A DNA stretch of 64,000 bases from Taudactylus pleione (GCA_031769625.1 JAUIMM010001587.1:365906-429905); one strand, 5' to 3'. Shown: positions 43,651 to 55,900, counted from the first letter of the stretch. The notes: a model not told the origin generated them from the sequence alone. Program-made: numbers and translations.

Positions 43651-46600
43651 GGAGGAACTTAAGATTGGATCTCTAAACGTAGGTGGGATCAACTCATTTA
43701 TCAAAAGAAAAAAGATTACTTTATCTGCGCAAACTTCATTTAGATATAGTTTTTTTTTTACAAGAACTGAACTTACTCCCTCCAGAGATACTTAAATTAA
43801 ATGGGAATTGCTTCTTCACATTTTGATTCTAAATCGAGAGGCGTAGCAATCTTGGTATCCAAGAATCTTAGTACTTCTATTAATAATATTGTTACAGATC
43901 CGGCGGGTAGATTTGTCCTGGCTGACATTATTAATAATGACAGGCATATTCTTTGTAACGTTTATGCCCCTAATTTATACAAGAGATAATTTTTCAAGCA
44001 GATTTCCAATCTTCTTTTGCCTTATTCATCTTGCAAGATGATTGTAGGGGGTGATTTTAACATTAGTACTTCTCAGTATATGGATAGAAACACCCCTCCT
44101 GCCAGCTCTCACCTCCCCAAAAATGGTATTACTTGGCTTAGTGCCCAACTTCATACTATAGATGTGTGGAGGGCTAAACACCCTATTGGCAAAGAATTTA
44201 CCTGCCTATCAGCTGCCCACGGGACCTTGTCTAGAATTGATTATTTATGGGTGTCAGATTCCTTGTTTTCTAGAACTATAAATACAGAAAGTGAACCAAT
44301 GAGTGTTTCTGATCACGCATCAGTATGTTTTTCGTTTGCAACTGGAATTGATCGAGGATCATATAGCCAGTGGCGTTTCCCAACTCACTTAGCAGATTCT
44401 ATTAAATTCCGTAATAAGATGGAATCTTTCTGGGAAGATTATAAAGTTGATAATCTTCAGCGTGCCACCTCAGATCCACTCTCATTCTGGAGCAAAGTCC
44501 GTGATTAGAGGCTCAATAATTTCATATACCACACAATCTCGAAAACAGTATACCAAGAAATTTTGCACGGCCCAGCAAAACCTTACAGAGGCTTATCAAA
44601 ATTATAAACAATTATCCTCTCCCCAATCCAGGTCGGCATACTCACTTGCCAAACAGCATTTTGATGAAATGTTTCAATTTTATGGGGATAGATACTCCTT
44701 CCAAAAGGATTTTAGATATCATAAACATGGAAATCGAGTGGGTAAACTGCTATCTAATCTATTACATAGTTCTTACAAATCCCCTATAATTCCATCATTA
44801 AGACAGGAGGACGGTTCTAGATCATCCTCCAGCAAGCAAACACTAAATATTTTACTAAACTTATGAAAAAATTTACTCCAAACCTTCTGTAAATCCAACA
44901 GCAAAGGAATTGTTTTGGTTAATAATCTCCTTACCCACATTAGACCCCACAAAAATTTCCACTTTATTAGCCCCTATATAGTACAATATGGTATCTCACG
45001 TTTAAAGCAGTCTAAAGCCCCAGACTGATTCACTGGTGATTTTTATAAAATACTTTCTAAAAGAGTCTTGGAGACACTCACTAATGTCTTCAATTATATA
45101 TTGGAAAATAGTAAAGTTCCCCAGTATTTTAAGTCAGCTTTTATTCGGGTATTGCCGATGCCAGGAAGGGACTTTAGGCAACATGGGTCGTATAGACCAA
45201 TATCTCTATTAAATGTTGATTCCAACATTTTTACCAAAATATTAGCTGCTTGCTTAAGCTCCTTCTCCCAGATATAATTCACCAAGACGCCGAAAAAGCA
45301 TTCGATATGGTCTCGTGGGACCATTGTTCGTGACCCTTTCTCGCTTCGTCTGAAACAATATACATTAATTCCCAATCACAACTCACAACTGTGCAATGGA
45401 TATCTTTCATAACCAATCAATATTTATAGAGGGACAAGACAGGGGTGCCCCTTGTCCCCCCTTCTTTTTGCTACTGCCATAGAACCATTAGCTATTGCCT
45501 TACGCTCCAACACATCCTTTAAAGGAATTTCGATCAATAATGAAGAAGTCAAACTTGCACTATTTGCAGATGACATGCTGCTCTTATAACAGACCCTCTC
45601 CATGCAATCCCTAATTTACTACATACTATTTCACTATTTGAAGCTTTTGCAGGCTATAAAATGAATTCAGATAAATCTGAAATCTTATCATTGGGTGGAA
45701 TACCTGTCCCGCAATCAATCCAGGAAAAATTAGATCAATTTAAATTCCTATCATCCCCTATGAAATATTTGGGAACACATATTCCTACTAAATTGTCTGA
45801 CCTATATAAAACCTATTTTACCCCAGTATTAAAAAAAATTGCTAAACTTGAAGATTGGGCCTCATTACCCTTGTCTTTGCTGGATCGTGCGGCTGTTATA
45901 AAAAATATTTTCCCCAAATTGTCGTATATTATACAGATGATACCTTTGATCCTCACTAGTTCAGATTTGATTTTTTGTTCAAAAATATTCTCAAAATTTT
46001 TATGGTCTGGGAAAAAAGCAAGAATTTCGATTTCCAAATTGTATTTAAGGCGAAATGAGGGAGGATTTGCCATTCCTAATATTAAATTATTTATTACGTA
46101 TGCTATATTTTTTAGACACATTTCTGACTGGTTTCTCCACTCTCACTTGGAGCCCTGTTACATACGCCCCGAAATCTCTTCCCTACAATGTTGAAAGATA
46201 ACCTTATTAAAGACACCTATCTTTCTTGGAAAAAAAATAATAAACTTGTTGCTGGGAACCATACAGTCTCTAAATACATTCCCTTATGTGGTAATCCTGG
46301 TTTTTCTCCAGCGCTTGACAATGCTCAATTTAAATTATGGAAATCCAAAGGTATTATTGCAGTAAAAGATGTTTTTGACCCGGGAGGAGAACTTGTCTCC
46401 TTTCAAATGTTAAAAACAACTTTTGACCTTTCAAATACTTATTTCTATATGTTCTTGCAAGTAGGACATTATATAAACTCTTTTACCACTCATATCCGTA
46501 TATTAGATAATGATGATGTTCTGCAAAAATGATTGTCTTTCATATTAACCATCTCTTGTAAAGCTAAATACCTTTATTGGGATCTTATGTCTACTGACAA

Positions 46601-47012
46601 ACCCAAATTATGGAAAAAGTTACACGATAAATGGATACAAGATTTTCCAGTGAGTTTCACTTCGGCAGGGCTACTGACCTCAATGGAACTTGCCTTAAAA
46701 TATCTCCCCTCTGCAAATCTCCAAGAAGTACATTTTCGCACCATTCATAGAGCTTCTATTACTCAAGGCCAACGCATGCATTTGGTCATAGAGGAATCTG
46801 GTCAATGTCCAAAATGCACAGCTCAAAAGGTGCTTTTCCATCACAACTTTTGGAGTCGTTCAAAAATTAAACGTTTTTGGCACAAAATAATTAATTTTAT
46901 AAATCTAACCTTTGGAATTCATGTTTCTAGATCCTTTAGCACTTTTATGCACAGATTTCCGAAATTGGGAGATCTCAAATTCATTTACTCATTTTATTGC
47001 CTACTCTGGTGA
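43651..47012 (+). pseudogene. L1 ORF2: endonuclease, reverse transcriptase, Cys-rich end
   Basis: Domains in order: endonuclease (EELKIGSLNVGGINSF, RGVAILVSKNL, VNVYAPNLY-like block, VGGDFNISTSQYMDRN, SRIDYLWVSDSLF, VSDHAS) at 43651-44340; a linker; reverse transcriptase ([54 protein letters not shown], and [11 protein letters not shown] at about 45555-45587, with the catalytic FADD); the thumb and connection region (KYLGTHIP, FLWSGKKARIS) to about 46190; and a C-terminal CPKCTAQKVLFHHNFW zinc-like motif near 46806. Each block is readable but frames shift several times and stops occur, so it is dead. Confidence 0.9.
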
Positions 47013-48014
47013 TTCTGCAGAAGTGGACTTCAAAAAAAGCCCCTTTACTGGAAACGGTTAAGATAATGCTATTAAAACTCTTTATTTTGAGAGACAAGCA
47101 ACAGTACCAGAAGTGGAACGAAGAATTTTAAGATTCTATAAGAAATTGTGGAAATATATAGTCTTTAGTTTCCTTATCCCAAAATCGTATATATTATGTT
47201 TGTTTAAAGATACTAATTGGTTCCTTCTAAGAAGCATTCAGTGATTTTATTTTGTTTTAAAGATTATTGAACATATATTGGAGATTACTCAGGCTGGGAA
47301 ATGTTTATGCTCCCCCCCCTTCCTCCCTTATCTCTCCTATTGTTGTTCCCTCCCCCCTTTATCTTGTCTCGTTTGGTAATGTCTAGTTAATTTAGTTTAT
47401 GATAAATTGTAAGTCTTCCTTTCCTTTTTTATCGATGGAAGAAAGTATACTTCAAATTTGTTAATGTGATATATTACAATATTATAGTAATCCAAAAATC
47501 TATTATTATATGCAAACTATACAAATCTGATGTCTTTTGTTGTATCTAGTCTTGTAATCCAGTTTGTATTCATTTGATTTTTGAGACAAAATGTCTAGTG
47601 GGATTTCTTCATTGAAAAATCTTCTGTAATAATTTGTCTTAATTGTGTTTATGTTTTATGTACTTGTCACTTATATTGAAAAATCAATAAGATACAATTT
47701 AAAAAAAAGTTCCCAGACAAAGACAGCGAATGAGGCAGACCAAATTTGTCTTCAAATATTCACGGTTTCCCAACATTCAAGGCATTCGGAAGAATGTTTT
47801 CATAATCGAAAACACTTTCATTTCTTGAATATCCACCCAAAAGATAACCGATTTCCTAGTGGGTTATCCTGGGTTGGCCCACTACTACTTCATCCTCAGT
47901 CAGTTGTCTCTAGCACGGGATTTTGAGTGTGGCAAGTTCCCGAACGGCTGGCTATTGGGTGAGTAATTTTGGCAATTTAATTTGTTTAAAATATATTAAT
48001 CTATTATATAATCT

Positions 48015-49228
48015 GTATTTAAGGGATAGCGGTGTAGTAACCCGCTATGCAAGGTATTATGCTCAACACTGTGCAGACAATTCCCAGCAGCCTCTGCAGC
48101 TGCTCAGGAGGGCAGGAGCAGGCCACATGACCAGTGTCAGGCAGGTGTCGGTTGGAAGGGAGCAGCAGTTGGCAGTTCCATGAGGCGGCAAAAATGGCTG
48201 GAGCTTCACGCTGCCCTGTTGCCTAAAGGCAGAGCAGATCGTAGCAGCAGGGCGTCATTGGAACGGCATCGGGGGTAGTCGGCATCTTACCTCATAGGCC
48301 CGACTGCCCGAGGGGTGTCAGAGATCCCAGGAAGGCGTGGCTCAGGATAGAGCTATGAATTGGAATCAGAGCCAGAGTAGCTGATTGACCAAAGGGCGGA
48401 CCGGAGGAGTGATGGTGGTGGTAAGGAGAGTCTGATACATACCTTCCACATGAGCGTTCACCGATCTACTACTCCTCAGAACAAACACAATACTAAGCAA
48501 CACTGCCTCATTAAAATACACTCCTCTGAGCCTTTGTTAGTGAACCCTATATACAGTACGCTACCAAGTGAGCTCAGGAACAGACGCATAGGCCAACCGG
48601 GAGTTATTATACTACTGCTGCACAGAAGAGATTCGCATAGCAACTGCAGGAATTATAGAGTCTGCAACTGTGAATGAATAGAGGATCTACTGTAAATTAC
48701 AAAGACAGACAGTTTTACTAAACAATCTCAAGGAGAGCAGACAGGACACACAAATTAAAGAGATACAAATAACTTTCTTGCTAATTGATACATCTTTGCT
48801 ACAGTGAAGTCATCACTAGAAAGGGATATTCTTACATATTACATTAAAACTAGACAGTCTACTAGTAAAATTTTAGCTACAGATGTGTCCTCATACACCT
48901 TTCCTTTTTTTCTTCATTTGGCACAAGATGCCGTCACGGCTAAGATGCACCACGAGCAGAAATTAGATAGATCCCAAATTCTTTTTTCCTGCAACAGTAT
49001 TCATGTAAAGTATCAGATTAAAGTAGAAGATTTTAAGAAAAATCACAAAGCATGGATAATACACAGATTCAAATGCATGGCAAATTTGGTGTCACGGCTC
49101 GATTGTAGGAAAGGTGTATGTGGACACATCTGTAAATACCTGCACTAAGGATACAAAGAAAGAATTACTATAAAGGTGACTTCAATTGAAATTGAAAAAG
49201 AGGCTGAAATAGAGAACATTGCTTTATA
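48015..49228. other. no gene recognised, likely inserted repeat in Harbinger intron
   Basis: GC-rich at 48060-48440, then AT-rich. An open frame at 48804-49148 (start MKSSLERDILTYYIKTRQS, later HEQKLDRSQILFSCNSIHVK) has no domain I recognise. It could be a retroelement fragment. Confidence 0.35.
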
Positions 49229-49236
49229 GTGTACAC

Positions 49237-49444
49237 CATAGGTTCTCAAACTCAGTCGGTCCTCAGGACCCCAAACAGTGCATGTTTTCCAGGTCTCCTC
49301 ACAGAATCACAAGAGAAATAATTAGCTCCACCTGTGGGTCTTTTAAAATGTGTCAGTGAGTATTGAATACACCTGTGCACCTGCTGGGTGACCTGGAAAA
49401 CATGACCTGTGTGAGGTCCTGAGGACCGAGTTTGAGAACCACTG
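49237..49444. mobile_element. hAT MITE, 208 bp
   Basis: Inverted ends: cataggttctcaaactc at left and gagtttgagaaccactg at right, flanked by a perfect 8-bp duplication gtgtacac (49229-49236 and 49445-49452). This CAGTGGTTCTCAAACTCGG type of end is widespread among vertebrate hAT MITEs. Confidence 0.92.
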
Positions 49445-49452
49445 GTGTACAC

Positions 49453-50560
49453 TATAGGCTTATGGATAGTAAGCAACCCCGGGCAACGCTGTATGCATGA
49501 AAGTGAACATAGCACTGAATTTTTGTTAAAATAGTGAACTCAGATACCGGTGTAAAACCATATAGGAGTTAGTCAAAGAATTACATAAGACTGTAAATTA
49601 GACATACAAGTTAGTTTCTTGCATGGCCATATGGAGTGTTAATAATAATACTTACTTAGTGTTTAATTGGTTATTATTTTATGTGGTGTTGGATGCACTC
49701 ATTTTCTCAGTTTGCCGGGTTCCTGTGAAAAGCTGCAGTTCTGGGTTCCAGTGGATTTCCTGTAAAATAAAAATATAAAATTGCTATTGTTCATTTGTGT
49801 GTTCGAAAGTTAAAGTGATTGTTCATCAATTACAATTTCTTTGGTAACGTAGAAACACAAATACGATTGTTGCCGAAATGTATAAAAATTTGATCAATTA
49901 AAAGTCAATTATAAATTTTAAGATTTTGGTTTATACTCGAGTTGGTAACCTCACCTCTCAGGTAAATACCCCTACTATACACCACTTACATCAGCAAGCA
50001 AGAAGTATAGTTACATATGTACTAATAATTGTGGTACTGCTGCGATTATGTATTCAGTTTGCAGGGGATATTTTAAATTTGTAAACAAAATATCTCCGCT
50101 ATGTACAAAAGGGAACGTGTAGGGAGAAAAGTTGTGGTAACCGCTGTCCCACTGAGTTATATCCAAGGTAAACTTATCCAGGGGAAGCTGACAGCGCATG
50201 CGCACAGTCTCTGTTGTGGGCTGTCCCTCGAAACACCATAGGCTTACAGTAGTTTACAACACCTGTAGATGGTGTGAACTACTGGGTACAAACCCTGTAA
50301 ACCTTTGCTTTTTTGAAGTATAGACCATAGTAGTTGGATCCCCATTGACAATAATGGGGACGGAGATCAGACGTGTTAATCAGCACTGATGTGGAGATTT
50401 CGATGAAATCTCTTGCTTTGAGGTAAAAGTATGCAAAAAATTATTAATTTTATGATGTCAAAATGTTTTATACATTATGCATTAAGGTAAACTAATTCAG
50501 AATTTTATTAATTTTTATGAGCAAAAAACATTAATGCACAATGCTAAGTTTTTTCCTTTC
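49453..50560. other. no gene recognised
   Basis: AT-rich sequence with no supported coding region. A short inverted repeat (tagtttacaacacc...ggtgtgaactac) is at about 50249-50282. Confidence 0.4.
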
Positions 50561-50890
50561 TGTACAGGTGTTGCGGATTATCCAAAGAAGTCCTGGCTAT
50601 TAAACCCATTACCCAATCCCGAAAGCAGCACACATAGCATTCAGGGGAGTAATTGAAAGAACCTTTGGAGCCACAAAGAGTAGGTTTCGATGCTTAGATC
50701 GTACCGGCGGTGTATTGCTATATACACCAGAAAATTACTGTTGCATCTTTACATAATATATGTGCAAACCATTTGCCGGTGGATATTGATCCTGCGTTTT
50801 GTCAGGATGCTAACCCTTCTTCAGCACTTCCGGAGGGCCCGGATGAAGGATTAACAAGGAGACAGCTCATTCACCAGTATTTTACATGTA

Positions 50891-51654
50891 TTTTTTTTTT
50901 TATTTGTCAAATAAAAATGTAAAAAAATGTTAAAATATTTGACTTAAAATATTTTGTCTTTCTGTTTTTCAGAATTGTACAGTTTCAAGTTACATTTACT
51001 TGTTGGTCTCACTTTCCTCATTACAATTGATTTGAGTATAGACTTTGTTGATAATATATGGTATGTTCCAGTCAAATGTTTAAACAATGTTCTATAGCAA
51101 ATGTTAAGGGATACTTATATTCCCTTTATATTATACTGTTCCTTGCTTTAAAAATCATAAGGTGCCCATACATGGTGCGATACACTTAGGGCTATTAAAA
51201 AAAAAAACAATTTCTGTACGTTATTTTAATAGTTAATGTCATTATTCTAAGGTCAATGCTCTTACTATTTGTGTGTATTTCTTTTATCTTAATTTAACGT
51301 GCTTGTTTTTAAAAAGCATACACTGCAGCAGACAATTACATTTTCAGACGGCATCAGCATCAGGTCTATAAATCGGTAATGTTTTGTTTGCCAAACTTAA
51401 CCTTTGAAAATATTCTAATACATACTACAAAATTTACCCCCATTACCAACCCAAAACCCTACCCCACTCACCCTAACAGCACCCCACCCCAAAACACTCC
51501 CTGCTAACACCCCCATATACCCCTCAGCACACTTTTTAATATCCATTAACACAAAACATTTACACTGTAATAAAGACACCACACATCTGGTTTGTTTTTG
51601 TTTTTTTGAAAAATTTAAATTTTTAGACAGGATTCATACAAATATACCAGGCCA
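50891..51654. other. no gene recognised
   Basis: AT-rich sequence, with a C-rich run of accccac-type repeats at about 51435-51535. A segment aaggtgcccatacatgg at about 51170 resembles one end of the MITE at 36537, with no partner end seen. Confidence 0.4.
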
Positions 51655-52005
51655 ATGAGTGAATCTACCGCAAGGACTAGTCCAATAGACACACCGAATC
51701 AGGCAGTTCAACAACTGGTCATGTTCAGTAGAGATCATTTCAGTGAGGCCAACATGGGCCAAGTAAAAGGAAAGATCCAGAACTTAAAAATTGTGTTCCC
51801 AAAAAGAGCACAAGAAATACACAGATGTCACAACGTTCAGTATACAGGGGAAAATGTAGTCCAAAAGCCAGCGTCATGGCACATAGACCTTACTCAAGGT
51901 CATTCTGAAGAAAAAAAACAAAAGAAATTAGCAATTTTTTTGCAACACATCAAAAACACTGCATTAGAAAAAGCGCTAATTGTAAAAATAGTCTTCGCCC
52001 TGTAG
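51655..52005 (+). CDS. unidentified 116-residue open frame
   Basis: An uninterrupted frame reading MSESTARTSPIDTPNQAVQQ, with a Lys/Gln-rich middle (EEKKQKKLAIFLQHIK) and no signal peptide or membrane segment. I recognise no domain. Harbinger fragments lie just upstream, so it could be a leftover of an accessory protein, or chance. There is no start context or splice evidence to support expression. Confidence 0.2.
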   Translation: MSESTARTSPIDTPNQAVQQLVMFSRDHFSEANMGQVKGKIQNLKIVFPKRAQEIHRCHNVQYTGENVVQKPASWHIDLTQGHSEEKKQKKLAIFLQHIKNTALEKALIVKIVFAL

Positions 52006-52312
52006 AGTGGTCTGTGCACTCTGCCATGCAGAATGCACACCACTCAAGGTGCTGGGAAAGATAGGTGGCGTACATGGGCTACCCGACGCTTGGTAGGTCA
52101 AAAGTGTCGTGCGGGTGTGGCAAATGGCAATGACCGTAGAGCTTGGGGGCTGGCCGGCATGTTGGTAAGTGCTGGCCATGCCGCCTTTTTTACGAATTTT
52201 GGGAAATTTCATAAAGACATGCCCCCTTTTCCTTGAACACACCCCTTGTGCGCATTCACACCTTCGGCTATAGATAGATAGATCCAATCTAGATTTTTAG
52301 CTAAAAAATAGA
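52006..52312. other. GC-richer segment related to a repeat end
   Basis: Contains ggccggcatgttggtaag and agtgctggccatgccgcc, which resemble the cggacatgccgggcagcccc region near 63770, suggesting a fragment of the same repeat family. No gene. Confidence 0.35.
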
Positions 52313-52314
52313 TA

Positions 52315-52723
52315 CAGGTTGAGTCTCCCATATACAAAATGCTTGGGACCAGGGGTATTTTGGAAATCAGAATATTCTGTTTTTTGAATATTTGCATTCT
52401 ATAATGAGATATCTTGGGAATAAGACCCAAATCTAAACACAGAATGCGTTTATGTTCTATATACACAGCCTGCAGGTAATTTTCTACAATATTTTTAATA
52501 ATTTTGTTAATCAAAAAGTTTGTATACATACATGAAATTCATTTATGTTTCATGTACACCCTACACACACAGCCTGAAGGTTATTTTATACTGTATTTGA
52601 ATAATTTTGTGCTTTAAACAAAGTTTGTGTACATTGAACCACCAGAAAGCAAAGGTTTCACTTTCTCAGTCATGCTAAAGATATTCCGTATTTTGGAATA
52701 TTTGTATATGGGAGACTCAACTG
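52315..52723. mobile_element. pogo/Tigger-like MITE, copy 1
   Basis: Ends CAGGTTGAGTCTCCCATAT and its complement ATATGGGAGACTCAACTG, flanked by TA (52313-52314, 52724-52725). Its interior (for example atgcttgggacc, gatatcttgggaat and gaaccaccagaaagcaaag) matches the copy at 54764 closely. It resembles a mammalian Tigger-type family that I remember, with the same interior phrases. Confidence 0.85.
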
Positions 52724-52725
52724 TA

Positions 52726-53155
52726 ATATATATATATATACATACACAAATATATTATATATACACAAATGTATATATAAATAAAAACAGAAAAAACTGA
52801 AAACTCAGCACTCACCATTTTTAAATCACTCACAATAATACATAAATAAATGGGGGTTTGGTTCAAGGATTGATCAATGCATTTAAGCCTGCAGCCCACA
52901 TCACGGACCCCATTTCTCTGCAGGTCCTACACTATATCTATATATCTATATATATAGATATATATATATATACTCTCACACACAAAAAAAAAATATATAT
53001 ATATATTTATATATACACACACACACACAAGTTAACATCTAAGCAACGGCAATCAAATATAAACTCACAATAACTCGGAGGGGGTGGGGGGGGGGAGAGA
53101 GATTGCTGTGGTACTCCAAATAAAAAATAGATATATATATATTTATAGGCAAAAT
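52726..53155. repeat. AT-rich microsatellites
   Basis: Several (TA)n, (CA)n and tatatag-type tracts at 52725-52790, 52935-53035 and 53130-53145, plus a G-rich run near 53080-53095. No gene. A tgaaaactcagcactcacc sequence at about 52796 resembles a Penelope pseudo-LTR end read on the minus strand. Confidence 0.7.
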
Positions 53156-53159
53156 GAAA

Positions 53160-53731
53160 CCAGCGGCACTCCCAGGGGACTGGTTACAATTTTACTACTA
53201 CTGGGAGTTGTTTAAGCGAGAAACAAGGCTACTATAGATGTCTGGGGTGTATGACATGCAGATATATGGAACCTGGTTCCTATATAGTGCATCCACACTC
53301 GGGGCACAGAATTCCAATAGAACAGATTTTGACGTGTACCAGTACATATGTAGTTTATGCCATATGATGCCCTTGCAGCTTACTCTATATAGGTAAGACG
53401 ACGTGTCAGTTTCGTGAGAGAATGGAACAACATTGATCAGCCATTAGACAAGCTAGCTTTGAATGGACGTGACTGATCAGCCGGTAGCTAGGCATTTTAG
53501 AGACAAAAAGCATTCCCTGGCCTCACTTAGCTACAAAATTATAGATCAGGTCCCTGTGTCTGCAAGAGGCGGTAATAGGGACAAAGCCCTATTACAATTG
53601 GAGGCCAAATGGATATACCAGTTGAACTGTGTGGCTCCATTAGGTCTCAATGAGAACTTAGTATACTTTTATGTTTTTTGTAAACGTATTGGTACTGATA
53701 CTGCTCCTCCACGATGTATTATCGGGGGTCT
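53160..53731 (+). pseudogene. Penelope-like element, GIY-YIG endonuclease region
   Basis: In shifting frames: the terminal half LLYIGKTTCQFRERMEQH with the GIY-YIG style GK and Arg, then DVTDQPVARHFRDKKHSLAS, SYKIIDQVPVSARGGNRDKA and LLQLEAKWIYQLNCVAPLGL followed by NEN. These are the ordered motifs of the Penelope-like endonuclease C-terminus, which cuts target DNA for retrotransposition. The reverse transcriptase is not present. A hairpin-rich element is inserted at about 53732, and the tail resumes after 54177. Confidence 0.82.
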
Positions 53732-54177
53732 GGGTGGTAAATGACAGGGGCGCTGCTATCTACAAGATAGCAGCGCCGAGCGGCAGGGCTATGTACGAAC
53801 GGTCAGATCGTCTGACCGTTCGGCCGGCTGTAGCTGTCGTTATCGACAGCTACAGCCTGGCGCTAGCCTATCCCCACAGCAAGGACAGCGCTGTCCCTGC
53901 TGCGGCGGCTGGCTCCACGTGGGGATCTCGCGATACTTGCGAGATCCCGCGGATGCTCAATGGAGCTGGCCGGGCCTGACACACATCGCATCAGCACTAG
54001 GCTGATGCGATGTGGTCTGTAGTGGGTAGCGCCGGAGGGGGGAGTTAACGCTCCCCCTCTCCGGCCGATGAGATGTTCACACATCTCACCGGTAGTGCTT
54101 CCTGCTTCGCCTCGGTAAAGAGGCGAAGCAGGAAGCGTTATAGCGGCACTTAACGTGCCACTATAATACATCTACCC
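53732..54177. mobile_element. MITE made of about ten consecutive hairpins
   Basis: The ends gggtggtaaatgacag and ...catctaccc are imperfect inverted repeats. Between them stems follow one another with loops of 0-7 bases: 53750-53776, 53797-53821, 53827-53856, 53883-53896, 53922-53948, 53982-54014, 54031-54064, 54069-54088, 54097-54136 and 54140-54163. It sits in the tail of a Penelope-like element. No coding capacity. Confidence 0.78.
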
Positions 54178-54763
54178 CTATGTGCTATACAGTTTTATAT
54201 GAATCAGCATACTAGAATGCAGAATTAACATCGCTATGTCTAAGGGCCACAGACAGTTTCGTTTTTCTTTATTCTTTAGGATAACCTTTCATTATTCCTT
54301 ATTACTTTACCCTATGTCCGCAATGTTGGTTAGTATCACTTCCTTCATTGTTATTTGTTTATTGACAGGTGATTAAGATTTGTGCTCTGAGGTGCAGTCT
54401 ATATGTTTGATGTATTCTATAATACCTTACTTCTTGATGTTGTTTTTATGCTACATATATTTGTATGTTAGTGTAGCGTGTATCACTATGGCAACAGGAC
54501 GCGGTTGGAGGTGGGAATGCTGCTGATGCGGCATTGCAGGTTTGTGATGTCATCTCCCCCCCTGGCATCAGCGTTCCGGTATAGAGCACAACATGGGTGA
54601 GAGTTCTTAATGTCTGCTTGGGGTAAGTTGATACTGGGGCATAAAGGTAAGATTGCTGTTAACAGTTTATGCCTTGATGAAAAGATTAAATAAATCATCT
54701 GAAACTTTGCACGTGAAGCTTGTTCTCCCGTGGAAGTGCTGCCTTTATCTACTTGTATATATA
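54178..54763 (+). mobile_element. Penelope-like 3' tail
   Basis: Continuation of the element at 53160 after the hairpin insertion. The stretch gccttgatgaaaagattaaa and taaatcatctgaaactttgc (54671-54710) resembles a Penelope pseudo-LTR. It is immediately followed by a Tigger-like MITE in a TATATA site. Confidence 0.5.
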
Positions 54764-55185
54764 CAGGTTGAGTCTCCCATATCCAAAATGCTTGGGAGCA
54801 GGGGTATTTTGGATATTGGAATATTCCGTATTTTGGAGTATTTGCATACCATAATGAAATATCTTGGGAATGGGAACCAAATCTAAACACAGAATGCATT
54901 TATGTTCTATATACACACCTTATACACACAGCCTGCAGGAAATTTTATACAATATTTTTAATAATTTTGAGCATCAAAACAAATGTGTACATAAATGAAA
55001 TAAATTTGTTTCATAAACACCTTATACGCAAAGCCTGAAGGTTATTTTATACTGTATTTTAATAATTGTATGCTTTAAAACAAAGTTTGTGTACATTGAA
55101 CCATCAGAAAGCAAAGGTTTCACTTACTCAGTCAAGCCAGAAATATTCCGTATTTCGGAATATTTGGATATGGGAGACTCAACAT
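54764..55185. mobile_element. pogo/Tigger-like MITE, copy 2
   Basis: Starts CAGGTTGAGTCTCCCATATC after TA (54762-54763) and ends ATATGGGAGACTCAACAT before TA (55186-55187); the last two bases differ from the expected CTG. It matches copy 1 at 52315 over its length. Confidence 0.85.
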
Positions 55186-55187
55186 TA

Positions 55188-55311
55188 TACATGTTTAAAT
55201 GTAAATTCACATATCTTGTATGTACTCGGCATCTGAACTGTTGTTGTTTCACATTTCATTTAAATATTTAATGCAAGTTAATTTCTTAATACACACACAC
55301 TATAGGCTTTA

Positions 55312-55342
<31 letters not shown>

Positions 55343-55900
55343 TACATGCACAGTAAATGTATATTGTTTAAATGTATTCCCTGACAGAAATTCACATATC
55401 TTGTATGTACTTGCCGAGTGAAGTTAATGTGATTTCCAGCTTTATTTATTGATTTTTTTTGTTTGTTGTTTTTCAATCAGACTAAATAGGGACAAGTCTG
55501 TCTTTACTTTACAAAGGAGAGGTGCTCTGTAATCCCAATCTGTCCCAAAATAATCTGTTGGTAGATAGTATTCACTCATAACACTGCCTGTGAGAAGATT
55601 CATACAGCCTGTTCTCATAATTATCAACAACCCTGACAGTCTTCCTGTAGTATACCCCACAGAGGAAAATACATATACCATTCCCTGCTCAGTGATAACA
55701 TTATTTATAGAATATTACAGATAGAAGTCTGGCAACAGCAGCCATGCTCTATGAACAGTACTTAACATTAGTGTTGACGACCTACACTGATGGTCTATCA
55801 CTACTGCCCTAAGTTTGCCCCCCTATGTCAGCCATGCTGCCACAGATCACGGCAATACACCTGCCCCCTGCGCTCCCTAAATCACGATTCAGATCAGTTT
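55188..55900. other. no gene recognised
   Basis: AT-rich with a (TA)n tract at 55313-55333. The segment aattcacatatcttgtatgt is repeated at about 55204 and 55389. Nothing else identified. Confidence 0.45.

Larger units (their letters stand above)
41897..47706 (+). mobile_element. near full-length L1-type LINE with target duplication
   Basis: Flanked by a 16-bp target duplication, aagttccca(a/g)acaaa(a/g), at 41881-41896 and 47707-47722 (two differences). It has a 5' UTR, ORF1 (42133-42980), a spacer, ORF2 (43651-47012), and a 3' UTR ending gaaaaatcaataagatac and an A-rich tail at 47706. At 5.8 kb it is essentially complete in structure but both ORFs contain stops and shifts. Confidence 0.92.
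47740..50890 (+). pseudogene. HARBI1-like nuclease fragment, two exons 2.6 kb apart
   Basis: First exon: a block with HNRKHFHFLNI and, in another frame, LARDFECGKFPNGWLLG ending at 47958 with a GTGAGT donor. Second exon: after a TGTACAG acceptor, from 50568, GVADYPKKSWLLNPLPNPES, then in shifted frames IERTFGATKSRFRCLDRTGG and LLYTPEN, and a late LPVDIDPAFCQDANPS. The donor and acceptor join in phase. The Asp of GDSGYP is replaced (GVADYP). The very long intron holds a hAT MITE and other unidentified sequence. The upstream part was probably displaced by the L1 insertion at 41897-47706. Confidence 0.72.
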
